A stretch of DNA of 64,000 nt, taken from the NCBI GenBank assembly GCA_932521035.1, contig OW051497.1, positions 5,332,001 through 5,396,000 on the forward strand, read 5' to 3'. A program made the position numbers and the translations under genes. Under the pieces are notes generated by a model that was given only the letters and a program-made list of their open reading frames with translations, had not been told where the DNA came from and made no database searches. This document shows positions 25,201 to 36,393 of the stretch, one piece after another (position 1 is the stretch's first letter; each line of letters opens with the position of its first letter). Source of the DNA: Oscheius dolichura. Taxonomy: Eukaryota > Nematoda > Chromadorea > Rhabditida > Rhabditidae.

Positions 25201-28200
25201 AAATTTGGGAACCGTACGTATTTATTTGCTTAGGTCCGCGAGTGTGAAATCGAGCTGGAACAGGCGAAGGTTCGGCTTCAGTCAACGGAAGATGAACGTT
25301 CTCTGCTCGAAAGACAACTGGAAAAGCTTCGGGAAGAGCAGCGGCAGATGAGAAACGATCTCGATGACGCTAAAGAAGCAAAGCATCAATTGGAGCTGCA
25401 GCTATCCCGTTCTGAGCGGTCATTGAAAAGCGCCGAGAAAGAAAGAACAGCCATTAGAGAACGAGCTGACAAGGCAGAGGACGAATTAGAGGTCTTGAGG
25501 ATGCGCATTCTGACCTCCGACGATGCTGTCAAGCGACTTGGTAAATAAATGAACAGTCATTATAATGACGCTTATTTCAGAAAACAGTGAAAGACTGTTG
25601 GTAGAGCAATCCAACCGGCTTGGAGATCTTGAAGCTGAAAACAGAACACTCCAACAACACGTCGACCTGGAATCGAAGAAGACCCAGAGGTTGCGAGAAG
25701 ACTTGGTGACAGAAAAGACGAGGAACGGAGAGTTGATTGGAAGACTCCGAAGTCTCTGCGCTGCCATAAATCTCAATGGCGGAAAAATCGACGCTGAAAT
25801 CGATGATACCAAGGTGCTTTCGGGTCAGAGCACCGGTTAAAGGGACAGTCTCGCACTGGTTTGGTTGGGCACGAATTACTGTAGAATTTGGCTTTGGCGC
25901 CTCATCTGGCAATTTGAATTTTATTGAAAACTCGTCATTTTGTATTTTCGCATTTTATTCTTTGTTGCATATGATTCGCTAGCGTCTGCTGATCATTTTG
26001 ATATAAAGAAATGCAAGAAATAATGGAAAAAATGAGCGAAAATGAGCGAAAATGATTTTTAACAAGTAGCAGTAAATCTGCTCCATCTCATCGTACCCCA
26101 AATGGGGTACGTTCGCACCTATGCGAGATTGTCCTTTTAAATAGAGATTTTCAGCTGATTGATACCATCGATGATGTCATTATGACCGCTCTTCACGCTG
26201 CCAAAAGAGAAGCAGATGCTGCCCGCCTCCAACAACACAAGCAGCTAGCCGAATTAGCTGATCTCCGAAAAGATATTGAAAAGTTGAGGCGGAGCGAGAG
26301 CGCATCTCTAGTGGAAAGCGACGACAAGGTTCGAGAACTTGGAAGAGAAAATATCAACATGAAGGAGCAGGTAAGGGTCCACCTATGGCTTCCCCGACTC
26401 TTTCATTTTAAGATATTTGTTCTCCAAGAGAAAATAAGAGAGCTCCAGATCGAGGTGTCCACCAAGTCGAGCGAAATCATAGTGGCCAAAAGAGAAATTG
26501 AGGAGCTCAACAGGAATACGGTAAGCATTATGAAATTGGATATACTTGTCGGTCTGACCAGTTGCCCCCATTAAGATGCGCTGCTTCAAGTAGACGCCGC
26601 TCCTGTCAAATAAAGTTGTGTAATCTATGCAGATTGGCGACAGGCGCGTTGTCGGTAGCGGTCACCCTTGTCCCGTTGTTTCCTATTGTCCACATTTCCC
26701 CTGGTCAATGTCATCCATTTCCTTCCAATGAGAGCGCATGCCACATTCAAATACAACTTTTGGGCAGGAACACGTTGGCGCCAAGAAGTTGCGAGTGTCT
26801 CTAACAAACAGATTCAAATCTCTCTCCCTCCCCCTCTCTTTGGGGGCTGTCCTCCAAGACTTGTTATCTTTTTCAAACATGAACCAGATGGGATGGTACC
26901 ATATGCAAATTACGCTTGTCACTCGCCGATCAATCATTCGGCTGATCCACCCGAACCAGAGCTGTCTCTAACATATCTGTTCTTCCGGCTCAAATGAACA
27001 TTTTCAGACTGCTGCCACTGTTTCGAACACGGAATTGGCCCGCCTCCAAGTATCTCTTCGCAATCTTCAGCTTCAGGTTAGTGGAAGTGAACAAATATCT
27101 CTCTTGGGCATCCTTCTTTTAAAAATACATTTCGCTAGATCATGCCATTCACTTTTTAAAGAGATCTTTCAGAATCTCGCGGCTTTTTGTTATGCGCTTT
27201 TGTAGCAGGCATTATCCATGGATGGGCGGAGATATATCCCCAGAGGACATACCTCCCTTGTCCTCCATGCACACAGTCTAATTTGCCTGCCCATAACCAA
27301 TTAGCTCCTCGTTTCCCTTGCGACAAAGCTCTTTCACTCTGCATTCACTCTTAACAACTACGTTTTACAGGAAGAACTTCTCAAACAAGACAACGTAGAG
27401 CTCAGGAATCAGTTGGATCTTGCGGAAAAGAGCCGACACTCGGCCAAGAAGGACGCAGACTCTTTGGCTGCTATGCACCAAGCCCTTTTGGCAGATCACG
27501 ACAGACTTCAAAATCTTCACGATCTGCTGACCCAGGACTACGAACACGCTAAGCAAGAGAACCAGGACATGAAGCTGAAATTGAGAACCCACAGAGTGAG
27601 TTAACAAAAAATGCTGTTTGGCCTAACACGTGGTCGCTGATACCTGTGTAAAATTTCCGAGAGGGTCAGGTTTCAGAGGATATAGTTAGCTGTTCCATTT
27701 CTTGCGACTACTTTCTGTCTTTCTCGCATTGAAGACTACAAGTCGTAAAAACGATCAAACCCAGCTGTGGGAAGCGGAGAAAGCGTTAAGCCGCCCACTT
27801 CTTGCAAAAAGTACATGAAACCGCTATTCTAACCGCGTGACCACAATCTGTTTCCAGCACTTGTCCCATTACGAGATCTTACTTTTAGCCTTCTCCTGTT
27901 GTTATACCAACCCGCGAAATAGAAGAACTGCGGACAACGCTGGCCCAAGAGCGACTGGCCCGAGAGAAGCAGATGCGTACCTTCGCTGATCTACAGAATG
28001 AACACGGCGCATTGAAAAGAGAGATGGATACAGTCAGGTGGGTCATAAGGGCAATCGGGGATAAATAGAGGGTTGCCTATGAGATTATCCTCACGCAAGA
28101 TGGCATGTTATATAATTCTGAGCGCATCGCAAAGTTGACAAGACCCGGAGACAGTTTACTCTTCAGAAAAGAAAATGACTACCTCTCGAAAAATTGTGAG

Positions 28201-30069
28201 GGAATGTCGGCGGAACTTCGTTCACTTAAACTCACTGAGCAGGCTCAGCGAGCAACTATCCGTGATCTCACCGCCACCGTCGACGAGCTAACAAAGAGCC
28301 TGCAGGCTAAGGAACTTGAGCTAGCGAAGCTCCAACACCGCGTTGAGGTATATGCGTGACAAATCACACCCACCCAAATGATAATTTAGATGCTAACTCA
28401 ATTAAACCGAACTCTTGACGAGGAAAACAAGAACCTTTCCCGCCAACTGGATATGTTGATGTCACAGAATAAGGAGTTGTGGAGCCGCGCTCTAACCGAC
28501 AAGGATCACCATCTTCAGGAGCAGAAAGACTTTCAGGTACGGCTACGATCAAAACCTTGGTAGACTCCACGTTTCAGGACAAACTGTCCGCCTTGAGAAG
28601 ACACAAAGAGAAACTCGAGGAAAAGATTATGGAACAGTACAGATCCATGGATAACAAAAGGTGTCCAGCGAGCAAACAGAACACCCTGGTCAAAAGAGCT
28701 GCTAAAGTGCTTATCCCAAGAGTACTACTGTCTCCTTTGGCTTCTAACACATTCTTTTAGCGTCGGCCATCTCAGCCCCCTTCGAATGGAGCTTCCAGCA
28801 CGGAGGACAGCTCAACCTATTCGGCAGACGAGTCTCCGGCTATTAACGGTGCGCGTCCACATATATCTGCTCCAATGCCGCTGCCGTGTCCTGTCCACCA
28901 GCCAAAGCGCTTTGCTTCGTTGCGACTACCATCCTTTAGAAAGAGAACACCACTGGGGGATGACTCGAACATCCCGGGGACCTATGACAACCCCAATGTC
29001 AATCGCATGATAGACATGAGCTCAAGTACTTATGACAATTGAATCAGAAATATCTCAGAGCATATAAGACAGCATTTGTGTAAGACAAACACCGGCACTC
29101 GTTAAACCTCACTGAATTACACAGACGCTGTCCTAATCAGTATTATTTCTTTAGATGTTTTATAGTAGCGTAGCCGGTGTCTTATGTCACACGTCCCAAA
29201 ACCCAGTGTCCAGTTGCTTCCGCGGGTCATTGTCTGTGTCAGAGTCAATAAACTAAGTCAGCTTTGTCTTAAGTCTGCATGCTGCGTGTGTGTCCCCCCT
29301 TCCTGTTGCACCCCTAACTGTACTCACACCTAACTGCGTGGCTTTCAGGACACGAAGAGTTAGATCTCTTTCCTCCGACCTGTTCATCCTCAGAAGACCA
29401 GGACCGCTTTTCTCCTCGTTACGAGACCATCATCAACTTCAAAAGTGCTACATTTGCTGTGTTTCCTTACAATCCAGTGTTTCAGATCCTGAAGAGCCAG
29501 GAGAGTTTCGCAGGAGAAACGACCCCATTGGAGGATCAGTTCGTGTCTACTCTACTTCTCACCGCCCCTTTATGATGGAGCAAAAAGGATATGAAGGTAT
29601 CGTCGTGTTTTAAACCATATTAATTATCCCGTTTAGAGCGATCAGTGGATGTTCCATCTTATCTGCCACCCCGCGCACCTGTTCGCAACTCATCTGTCAC
29701 AGCGTCACTTCGCATTGCTCGCCCTCCACCTCCCCCTTACAAGGTTGCTCCAAAACAACAACCAATTTATGCTGTAAGTCATTTTTTGTAATTCTTTATA
29801 AAAACTTTATTTAGCAGCCAAATGTCGCCAGCTCTCTGTCGTCCCCTTCTCCCGTGCCCATGTTCATTCCGAATGCCTGCTCCACTCCTAAGAGCGACAA
29901 CCATTCCGGTTGTGAAGATCGTCCCGTCGTAGCTGAAGGAGAACGCCGCGTCTACATTCGGGAGAAAGAAGAACGCGTCGACAAAGCCATGTCCATTTAC
30001 GAAAACGTGCCCGCTGAGAGCAGCAAGCCCAACGAGAGCACTGTTTGGTACGAGTACGGCTGTGTTTGA
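19275..30069 (+). CDS. Girdin/Daple (CCDC88) family HOOK-domain coiled-coil protein
   Basis: The N-terminal HOOK domain is spread over exons 19275-19324, 19366-19494, about 20364-20443, 20672-20741 and 23434-23576. Its landmarks are [38 protein letters not shown] and [16 protein letters not shown]. From about 23.6 to 28.7 kb many short-intron exons encode a Glu/Lys/Gln/Leu-rich heptad coiled coil of roughly a thousand residues. The C-terminal region is Pro/Ser-rich, with a PPPPPY motif (29.73 kb) and SIYENV, and ends in WYEYGCV. A terminal YGCV is the PDZ ligand by which vertebrate Daple binds Dishevelled. CCDC88 proteins are cytoplasmic scaffolds linking receptors, G proteins and Wnt/polarity signalling to actin and microtubules. 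I did not find a clear G-alpha binding motif. Introns of 0.87 and 2.7 kb near the 5' end contrast with the usual ~40 nt. The junction between exons 2 and 3 is unresolved; a micro-exon may be missing. An alternative stop lies at 29040-29042. Confidence 0.87.
20742..23433 (+). other. Long (2.7 kb) intron of the Daple homologue
   Basis: This interval separates two HOOK-domain exons that join in phase (CGG CCA G / AA GAG), so it is an intron. It is C/T-rich on the plus strand and contains no recognisable gene or repeat. It is over 60 times the typical intron length here. Confidence 0.75.
26092..26111. repeat. Perfect 8-bp inverted repeat in a Daple-homologue intron
   Basis: CGTACCCC and GGGGTACG are separated by 4 nt inside the intron spanning about 25815-26153. 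Just upstream (about 26030-26056) the unit AATGAGCGAAA is repeated twice. No function is inferred. Confidence 0.7.
28849..29042 (+). CDS. Alternative C-terminal extension of the Daple homologue (read-through isoform)
   Basis: If the donor at 28849 is not used, the frame stays open for 64 more codons beyond ATT AAC and ends at TGA 29040-29042. The encoded tail is protein-like ([18 protein letters not shown], then GTYDNP and STYDN at the end) and lacks the YGCV terminus. A poly(A) signal AATAAA follows at 29247-29252, before the alternative acceptor at 29348/29349. Splicing from 28849 to 29349 is in phase (AAC G / GA CAC) and gives the long form. Alternative 3' ends are therefore inferred. Confidence 0.55.
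29247..29252 (+). terminator. Internal poly(A) signal AATAAA for the short Daple-homologue isoform
   Basis: AATAAA lies about 205 nt after the read-through stop at 29042 and upstream of the last coding exons. Confidence 0.45.
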
Positions 30070-30225
30070 GCAGTCCTTTCGCCTTAATGATTAACCTCTG
30101 CCTAATACTGTTATTCACTTTCCCCAAATATGTCTTGTCCTTACAGTCCGGTTTAGCATTTTACCGCTAATCATCCCATCCGAAAGCTTTGTTAGTTGAA
30201 AAACGGAGTTAGAGTTCGAGGTCAC

Positions 30226-30231
30226 AATAAA
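30226..30231 (+). terminator. Poly(A) signal AATAAA for the long Daple-homologue isoform
   Basis: AATAAA lies 157 nt after the stop at 30069, only about 20 nt from the opposing signal of the SWEET gene. Confidence 0.55.
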
Positions 30232-30251
30232 GATATTCATATTTACCGCTG

Positions 30252-30257
30252 TTTATT
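30252..30257 (-). terminator. Poly(A) signal AATAAA for the SWEET gene
   Basis: The plus strand reads TTTATT 13 nt beyond the SWEET stop codon at 30270. With the Daple-homologue signal at 30226-30231, the two convergent transcripts probably overlap by a few bases. Confidence 0.55.
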
Positions 30258-30269
30258 AAAACTACTCGT

Positions 30270-31304
30270 CTACTCTTTCTTCTTCTCCTTCTGCTGAGGT
30301 CCAGTTCCAATGATGGGTACCCTCCACGTCAACGGGGGATAGATGAAGTAGAGCCCGATTGTGGCTACGTTGACCAACAGACCAGCAATGTTAGCATTCT
30401 AAAAACAGTTCCTCTGACTCGAAAGTTCTAGCCCATACCACAATGTGCACGTTGTTTGTTAGAATACCGAAGAGAAGCCACTGCACAATGAGGAGGAAGA
30501 TGCCATATTGCATAGCAGGCTGTGTGTACTCTGTGTGACCCATCCTGATTATCCTTATCTAAACTCTCACTGATAGGATCACTAAAACCTCTTACAATTT
30601 CATAAAGACCTCCAGCGTTACTAAGGATCTGGGCGGTTGATGCAATGTATCCCATTGTGTTGCCTTTGACCTCGGGGTCTTCTGAACACCTCGAGATTTT
30701 TCCTTCTTATGTTGCATTTACCAATTCGGTCAACGTAGGCATATACCAGTTGAACGGTGATAAAAGCTGTGAGCAGTTGGCCAAGGAGATATTTCTGAAA
30801 AACAAATCCTTGTACTATTCCTGTGATCTGTTGTCATCTAATGCGAAATAATCGGATGTTGAGCCTTTTAGCATAATAGACACTTTAATCATTTTTGGGC
30901 CTTTTAGAATAATATCTACTCTTTATAATCCTTAAATCCATTGTACACCCACCCTCTTGGGCTGGTAGAAAGCAAAGGCGGCAACATAGAACAAGAAAAT
31001 GACAACATTGATCCCGTTAATGTAGATATTTGTGGCATCATTGGTAATGACCCCAAGTTTGTACCAAAGACTCATGCTGAAATGTTATAAATTGCAAATA
31101 AATATAAAATGGACTCACACAGTCATAGGAAGAACCAGCAGTACTGAAGAGAACCCGTCGGATGTACCCCGTTTATACCACTCATAGACCATACCTCTGC
31201 ATATTCGGAAATAAAAATGCCATAGAAAACACTTACAGTGGTAAGAATGTAAAGGAAATGGAGAAAATACCAAGCCATGCCGTGAATATGCTTAGTAGAT
31301 CCAT
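30270..31304 (-). CDS. SWEET (MtN3/saliva) sugar transporter
   Basis: Seven exons (31237-31304, 31119-31196, 30953-31076, 30722-30794, 30596-30663, 30439-30558, 30270-30398) join to 219 residues, the usual size for animal SWEETs. The first MtN3 repeat shows VYEWYKRGTSDGFSSV, a classic SWEET loop, followed by MSLWYKLGVITND. The second repeat shows IIRMGHTEYTQPAMQYGIF and ILTNNVHIVNANIAGLLVN, with a basic C-terminal tail ending QQKEKKKE. Seven membrane segments are expected. SWEETs carry glucose and related sugars across the plasma or Golgi membrane by facilitated diffusion. The start ATG lies 2 nt after a TTTCAG acceptor, suggesting trans-splicing. Intron 5 has two possible acceptors; the one at 30558/30559 keeps the frame and the family motif. 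Confidence 0.9.
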
Positions 31305-32444
31305 TTCTGAAAGTGTAGACTATGTGTGTTTACGAGACATGCAAAAGATGAAAAGAACACGCGTCGCGGCGGACGCCAACAAAACAACAACGGCTCCCTT
31401 TAACCAGAATAACATAAAAAGGAGTTCTTTAAAATAAAAAGGACAGTGAAAGTTTAAAATTTAAGAAGAGGAATGAGGAAGGGCGAGTTGCATAATTTCC
31501 TGGTCGTTCTGTAAACAAAGGTAAAGTTCAGTTTGTCTGGGTTGCTCCAAGAACCAGTCTTGAAATGCCGCGGCGTGTGATGACTTTGGGTCACACATCA
31601 CATCAAAGTCTTATACGAAGCGACCGGCGTTGATTTCCGTGCTTTTTTTGAAATATTGCGTAGTGCTGTACACTCAAATCACAAAAGATAAGACCGCGGG
31701 ATGAAAGTCAAGGAAACGTCATCATGTCACAATTTAAGGAAAATAATTTAGAAAAAGTAAAATATAACAGATGAAAAGAAGAGTGATTTTCATATGTGTT
31801 TGTCTCGTTTGATTAAGAGGACGCAAGGAATAGGCGCGGGATGTTGTTTACTGCCAACGACGTTTCTGCTGTCCTTTGGCCGTCGATAATAGCTGGGTCA
31901 CACTTATCTAAATGGTCCAAAAAGGCGTCCCTACCACAGGTGATTCCATAGTACGATGGCGTATGTTGTAGGAGGATTGCAGGGAGGAAAAATAAGGAAT
32001 TTGGATAAAACACCCTCACTTTGACGTTCTCACTGACGTGACATTTCATCCGAGACGAACGCTTTCCACTAAGTACGGCTTTTTATGGATACAAGTCAGC
32101 TACGTATTGTGAAGCTGTTTGATGTATACTGTATCGTGATTATGAGTACGACTTTCGCCTGAACTGAGCCTCATTAACTTGGCAGTCTGGGAGCCTCACA
32201 GCACTTCAATAATCGTCTTTCCTCCGCAAGATGTCCCTACAGGGAAGAGGAGCTACAGGACTCATAAAGTACATCAGAATTCCCACGCCGCCTACCGGCT
32301 GTGTTCTCCAACCCACAGCGGTAGGTTATCCTTCCGGAGATAATCGCCTGTTTGCTATCCTGAGAGCAGGGGATTTGAAGGGTGGAGATAATCCATCCCA
32401 GTCTATATAACAGGAGGACGCTTATATTTTCGCTGTGGTCCGTG
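31305..32444. other. Divergent intergenic region, SWEET (-) and 7TM receptor (+)
   Basis: This holds no supported gene. Purine-rich sequence on the plus strand next to the SWEET gene (31.4-31.8 kb) gives way to more pyrimidine-rich sequence near the receptor gene. A TATATAA at 32404-32410 lies 35 nt before the chosen receptor ATG and could be a core promoter element or coincidence. Confidence 0.4.
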
Positions 32445-33844
32445 ATGCTTGAAATCGAAGCTATCTCCCTTTTCCTTGGGATCGTCTCCCTTCTTGCCAA
32501 TTTATTTCTAATACAGTATATTCGAAAAAACGATTACGCTTTAAAGTTGATTCTTTTCTCTTTTCTCATCGACGCCATTGTGTCGTTGTCTACTATCGTC
32601 ACCTCATCTCAGAGGTTGTTGCAGGATAACGAGACTTCTTCAGTAAGTGCAGCTTCCAACGCCAGACAAGTCTTTTCAGAACCCACATAGGCTATTTTTT
32701 TACTCCTCCGTACCAATCTGGATATTCGCCGACATCCTCCAAACAGCGTTTTCGTTAAATTTCTCCGTCGATCGATTCATGAACTTTGCTGCTCCTATCT
32801 TTTATGCCAGTGTAAGTGTTACCAATCTCTGAGTTTATCTTTGTAATTAGGTATCCGCAGTCTGCAGCTCCTGGCTCGTTTTCGTTGCTATCCTTACGAG
32901 TAGTTTTGTTTTCTCCGCTCTTCTAACTTACGAGGTTCAAAAGGTATCCAGTAGAAAAAGAAAATTTATCCTTTCTCTTCAGTTGGGTGACTTAGTCGGG
33001 TACAATGGCACGGTTTGCTCATTTCTACGGGAATACTTGTTCAACGTTTACTTCGACATCCTCTTTTGGATCTGCTCCACAGGTTTGTATCTTTTCGAAG
33101 GTTTGTAATCCTAATATTTAGCGGTCCTTCTTTGTATGACAGGGATAATTCTGGCGCTTGTTCGCTCAAAGAACAAAGGATATTGCGAACTTCTCCAAAA
33201 CAACAGTTATTTCCTCTTCCCTGTAAGCAGCAAAACTCCGCACTTTTAAAGAACAGTTTCAGAATACCTTAATCTGTGTGATCCGAAACGTCGCTCTTGT
33301 TGTTTCTTATTACGTGGCGTACTGGCTTATCCCGGATAAAGACCTTTTGCTAAGCGTCGCAAGGTATAAAATTAATGTCATACTTGCGTAGCTTAACTTA
33401 AGACTTCTTTCGACAATCGCCCTGCTTATCCTTCAGCCAGGAAGTTTATACATATCTCTCCGCTGGTATAACAAACATCAATCCTCCAAGAAGCTGGGCT
33501 TAAGTAGACCTGGTAAAGAAAGGAAGACGCCTAAAAACTGTAAGTTGTTCTGGGTATCCGTCAACCAGCGAGGTTTATAGCGACGGCAGCAGCTATAGTC
33601 GGCCCCGCTCTGATGATAGATGTCGCCACTTTAAGTCTATTCAATTGCCCTGTAATAAGCCTCAACCTGGTTTGTACTCCCCTCTCCGATATTTACTGTG
33701 TTTTAGACATCTAAGGAGTTTATGGAACAGCGAGCAGAAAAGGAGAGGAGTGTGTCTTTCTATCAGATAGTGCGACCTGGCCCTCAAAACTTCTTCATGC
33801 CAACAACATCTTTCGGTGATATGTACAGTGATCCATTCGATTAA
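32445..33844 (+). CDS. Seven-transmembrane receptor, nematode chemoreceptor-like GPCR
   Basis: Nine exons (32445-32642, 32680-32811, 32851-32943, 32983-33082, 33122-33222, 33263-33363, 33403-33539, 33581-33669, 33707-33844) join to 362 residues. Hydrophobic segments fit seven helices: the first is ISLFLGIVSLLANLFLIQYI, the third ends in SVDRFMNF, where DRF replaces the DRY box of rhodopsin-like receptors. Helix 5/6 regions include VLLCMTGIILALV and VALVVSYYVAYWLI. The C-terminal tail is polar and ends MYSDPFD. It is a plasma-membrane receptor with unknown ligand, probably peptide or chemosensory. An in-frame upstream ATG at 32382 would add 21 residues; the start at 32445 places helix 1 directly at the N-terminus. 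Family assignment beyond 7TM is tentative. Confidence 0.75.
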
Positions 33845-33847
33845 CCA

Positions 33848-33853
33848 AATAAA
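33848..33853 (+). terminator. Poly(A) signal AATAAA of the 7TM receptor gene
   Basis: AATAAA begins 4 nt after the stop codon. The opposing gene's stop is only 56 nt away, so the two 3' UTRs must overlap or be extremely short. Confidence 0.5.
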
Positions 33854-33900
33854 CATAACAATATGTACAACATGATGATAATCCCATCACAGGCAATTTT

Positions 33901-34187
33901 CTAATGGTTGTTGCCGCCATATCTGTCCAGATGAGACGAACGTCGTACATTGTGTCCTACATGAAAGCTTGGATCTCCCATGACTTGATTGTTCTGGTTG
34001 TAATAACTTCGGTAGTAGTTGTAATAGTAGTCACTGTAGCTGGGAGAGTATCGATAGTAAGCGGGATAATAGGTTCCTGAGATCAACGTGTGAAGGGCAT
34101 GTACGCCCACCTACTGTAAGGGAATTGTCCAGAAACGAGAGACAGTACAGCCATGAGCAATCCGACAAAGAACAAATTGTAGTTCAT
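33901..34187 (-). CDS. Small secreted Tyr-rich protein
   Basis: Two exons (34115-34187, 33901-34076) encode 82 residues. An N-terminal signal peptide (YNLFFVGLLMAVLSLVSG) is followed by a Tyr/Asn/Ser-rich segment (TYYPAYYRYSPSYSDYYYNY) and a polar, His/Arg-containing tail ending RYGGNNH. There are no cysteines in the mature part. Tyr-rich low-complexity secreted proteins in nematodes are often cuticle or eggshell components that can be cross-linked through dityrosine; that role is inference. The ATG lies 2 nt after a TTTCAG acceptor. The 38-nt intron is needed to connect the signal peptide with the Tyr-rich frame. Confidence 0.65.
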
Positions 34188-35508
34188 GCCTGAAATCCGT
34201 CTTTCATTACTGTAAAAGGAAGCTTTGTTTTTTCACAGACTTTGAGAGGATTGGAGTGGGGGAGGAGAGGATTTGCCTGTTAATGCTGGGCATCGCTCGT
34301 AAGGATTTCAAAATGAAAGTATGTTCAAACCGAAGGGGATAAGACACCGGGGTGTGGGGGGTGTTCCCACCTTTATGAAGAATCCACGAAGTGGCTTCAT
34401 CTTCCGGTTTGTGGTAAACTGAACTCAAATGCAAGCAATTTCACCACCACGGCCGACTTTTTGTCCCGAGGAGGTAGCACATGTACAATTGTGGACAGAT
34501 TTAGAACGGATTGCTGACACCGAACGGCGTAAAGAGAGAGAGAGACCTTTATATGGTGTTCAGAGGGGATCAGGTTCTCAACTTTGTTATGCTTGTTCCA
34601 ACGGCCTGACCAGTGAGGATAATCGTTTCTGTGACTTTGAATAGAAAATGGCGATTAAAGATACTGGTCACTGGTCATATCTGCGAAAGGTATTGTGGCT
34701 ATTTTTGGATATAGGCCGGATAGGGGATTACGATCTTCAAAAAGTGTCAAATCTTTGTCAACTAGGGGATATTGACGCATTTGTGTTGAACCAAGTGGCT
34801 AAGACGTAAGCACAGAAGTTTTCTGGAAGCTTCTTCGCGGCTTTCTGAGATCTCAGTGATCGGTCGGGGATCAGTCGGAGAACACTTCCTTTTTATGGAG
34901 CAAATTAACAATCTCAGAGAGGAACAGCCCGCGGTCTCTTGCATAAGGGGAAAGACAACGGGACTAACAGCTGCTGGGAAGGTGGGGTATTTCTATTCTT
35001 ACAAGGGTACTGCTAACAATAAAAGTGTTTTTTTATATGTGAATACGATGTTATTTCCGTATAGAATAAGCCAGCTTTCGCTTCCGGCATATGGTCTCCC
35101 AAATCATTATACTTGGCTAAAGATAAAGCGATAACGATTTTCTCTCGTTCTCTGCAAATTCTGTTCTTTAGTCTAGCGAAAATAACTTCGTACACTTGCG
35201 CCTGCAACAGCACAGCTATTGGTCTTTCACGGATTACGGTTCAACTTCTTTCCTCCGGAATTCTGTCATTTCAATCTCGAACATAATCCCATCCAGAATG
35301 ACGACCGGTCAATGGAAGATTTCGAACTGTGGAATCACGACAGACCGAAAGATTCATTCCCATCTTCTCTCTTCAAAACAAGTGTCTAATTACTCTCCTG
35401 TGCCAATCTCTTCAGTAGAGAAGCCGAGGGTTAAAAGGCGTTTCCAGTTTATCAAAGGGATATGACAATAATCACATTTGTACAACAATCCTAGGCAGTT
35501 CTTCCCAA
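34188..35508. other. Intergenic region between two minus-strand secreted-protein genes
   Basis: About 1.3 kb with no supported gene. The part next to 34.2 kb is purine-rich on the plus strand, matching the upstream flank of the minus-strand Tyr-rich gene. Open frames at 34429-34644 and 35196-35465 have no family features. Confidence 0.45.
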
Positions 35509-36393
35509 TCAGTTCTTCACTTGTGTGAGGTACGCGCGTCGAAATTTAAGAGCTTTGGCGGTGGGTAGCCGGATAGGGTTGTTGTAGTCAATGGCGTTTA
35601 CAACGTTCGTGTCAAGCCCAGCAGGAATCTGAACAGTTTTTTTCCCTCCCTAGTGTGAAGGTTTCCTTACGTTGTTCGACATAATGCCTGGCCCATAATT
35701 TCCTTGCGACCTAAAATAATGCCAAGTTTAGTTTCTATGAGAGACAAGAAGAACTACTTACAAAGCAAAAGGAGAATAAGACAGACGAGGGGCTACTTCT
35801 TGAACAACGCTGAAAGGAATGTTAGTACTTGTTAGAAAAGCAGAATACATGCTAAGCTAGTTAGAGGATTAAAATCTCACACAGTCGGAGTGGCCGCTAC
35901 GTAGGCTGGAACCTCTTGTATCATTCTGAAACAGCAGTTAGGCAAAGCATATTGTTATTTTTATGGTTATGCTTACACTGACTGGACTACTTGTTGGCCG
36001 ACGGGAGAGGCGTAGTTCGACATCATGCTTAAATGGAGGCTATCAGGTAAACTCAGGTAACCCTACAGTTGTGGATCCGAATAACCCATAGGCTGGGAGT
36101 TAACATAAGACGGAAGTTGGGGAGCTACTGGGCTGAAACGAGAATTGTATTTTCCTCTTAGGTGTCTTTTACTATGAGGGCGGTGGAAGAGGCGCTTGTT
36201 GAACAGGAACCTTGGCATACAACGGTATCTATAATTTCACAGTTTACACGCAAACTGCCCAATAATTTACCCTTTCGTAACCAATTATCCTAGGTGGAGC
36301 GTAGGCCGAACCCTGACAGCAGGTAGTAAACGACAAACCACAGCAAGCATAAGTACTCGTAGCTAGAGCCCAACATACAAGCAGCTTGAACAT
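35509..36393 (-). CDS. Secreted protein of unknown family, Pro/Val/Gln-rich with short exons
   Basis: Eight exons (36271-36393, 36173-36228, 36067-36132, 35977-36027, 35881-35925, 35762-35809, 35671-35710, 35509-35628) join to 182 residues. The N-terminus is a leader-like stretch (MFKLLVCWALATSTYACCG) followed by CC pairs. The body has repeated QxVPxY-like pieces (VPVQQAPLPPPSYPVAPQLP, VMIQEVPAYVAATPTVVVQE) in several 40-66 nt exons, and the C-terminus is basic (LKFRRAYLTQVKN). I do not recognise the family. The exon-sized repeats suggest growth by exon duplication, and a structural role (cuticle or eggshell) is possible. The last intron was taken as 42 nt (35629-35670) rather than 21 nt because 42 fits the local size class. 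The ATG follows a TTTTTTCAG acceptor by 6 nt. Confidence 0.62.

Noticed and set aside
35650-35670. A 21-nt intron in the Pro/Val-rich secreted gene
   Set aside because: A GT...AG pair 21 nt apart keeps the frame, but an acceptor giving a 42-nt intron (35629-35670) also keeps the frame and matches the local intron size.
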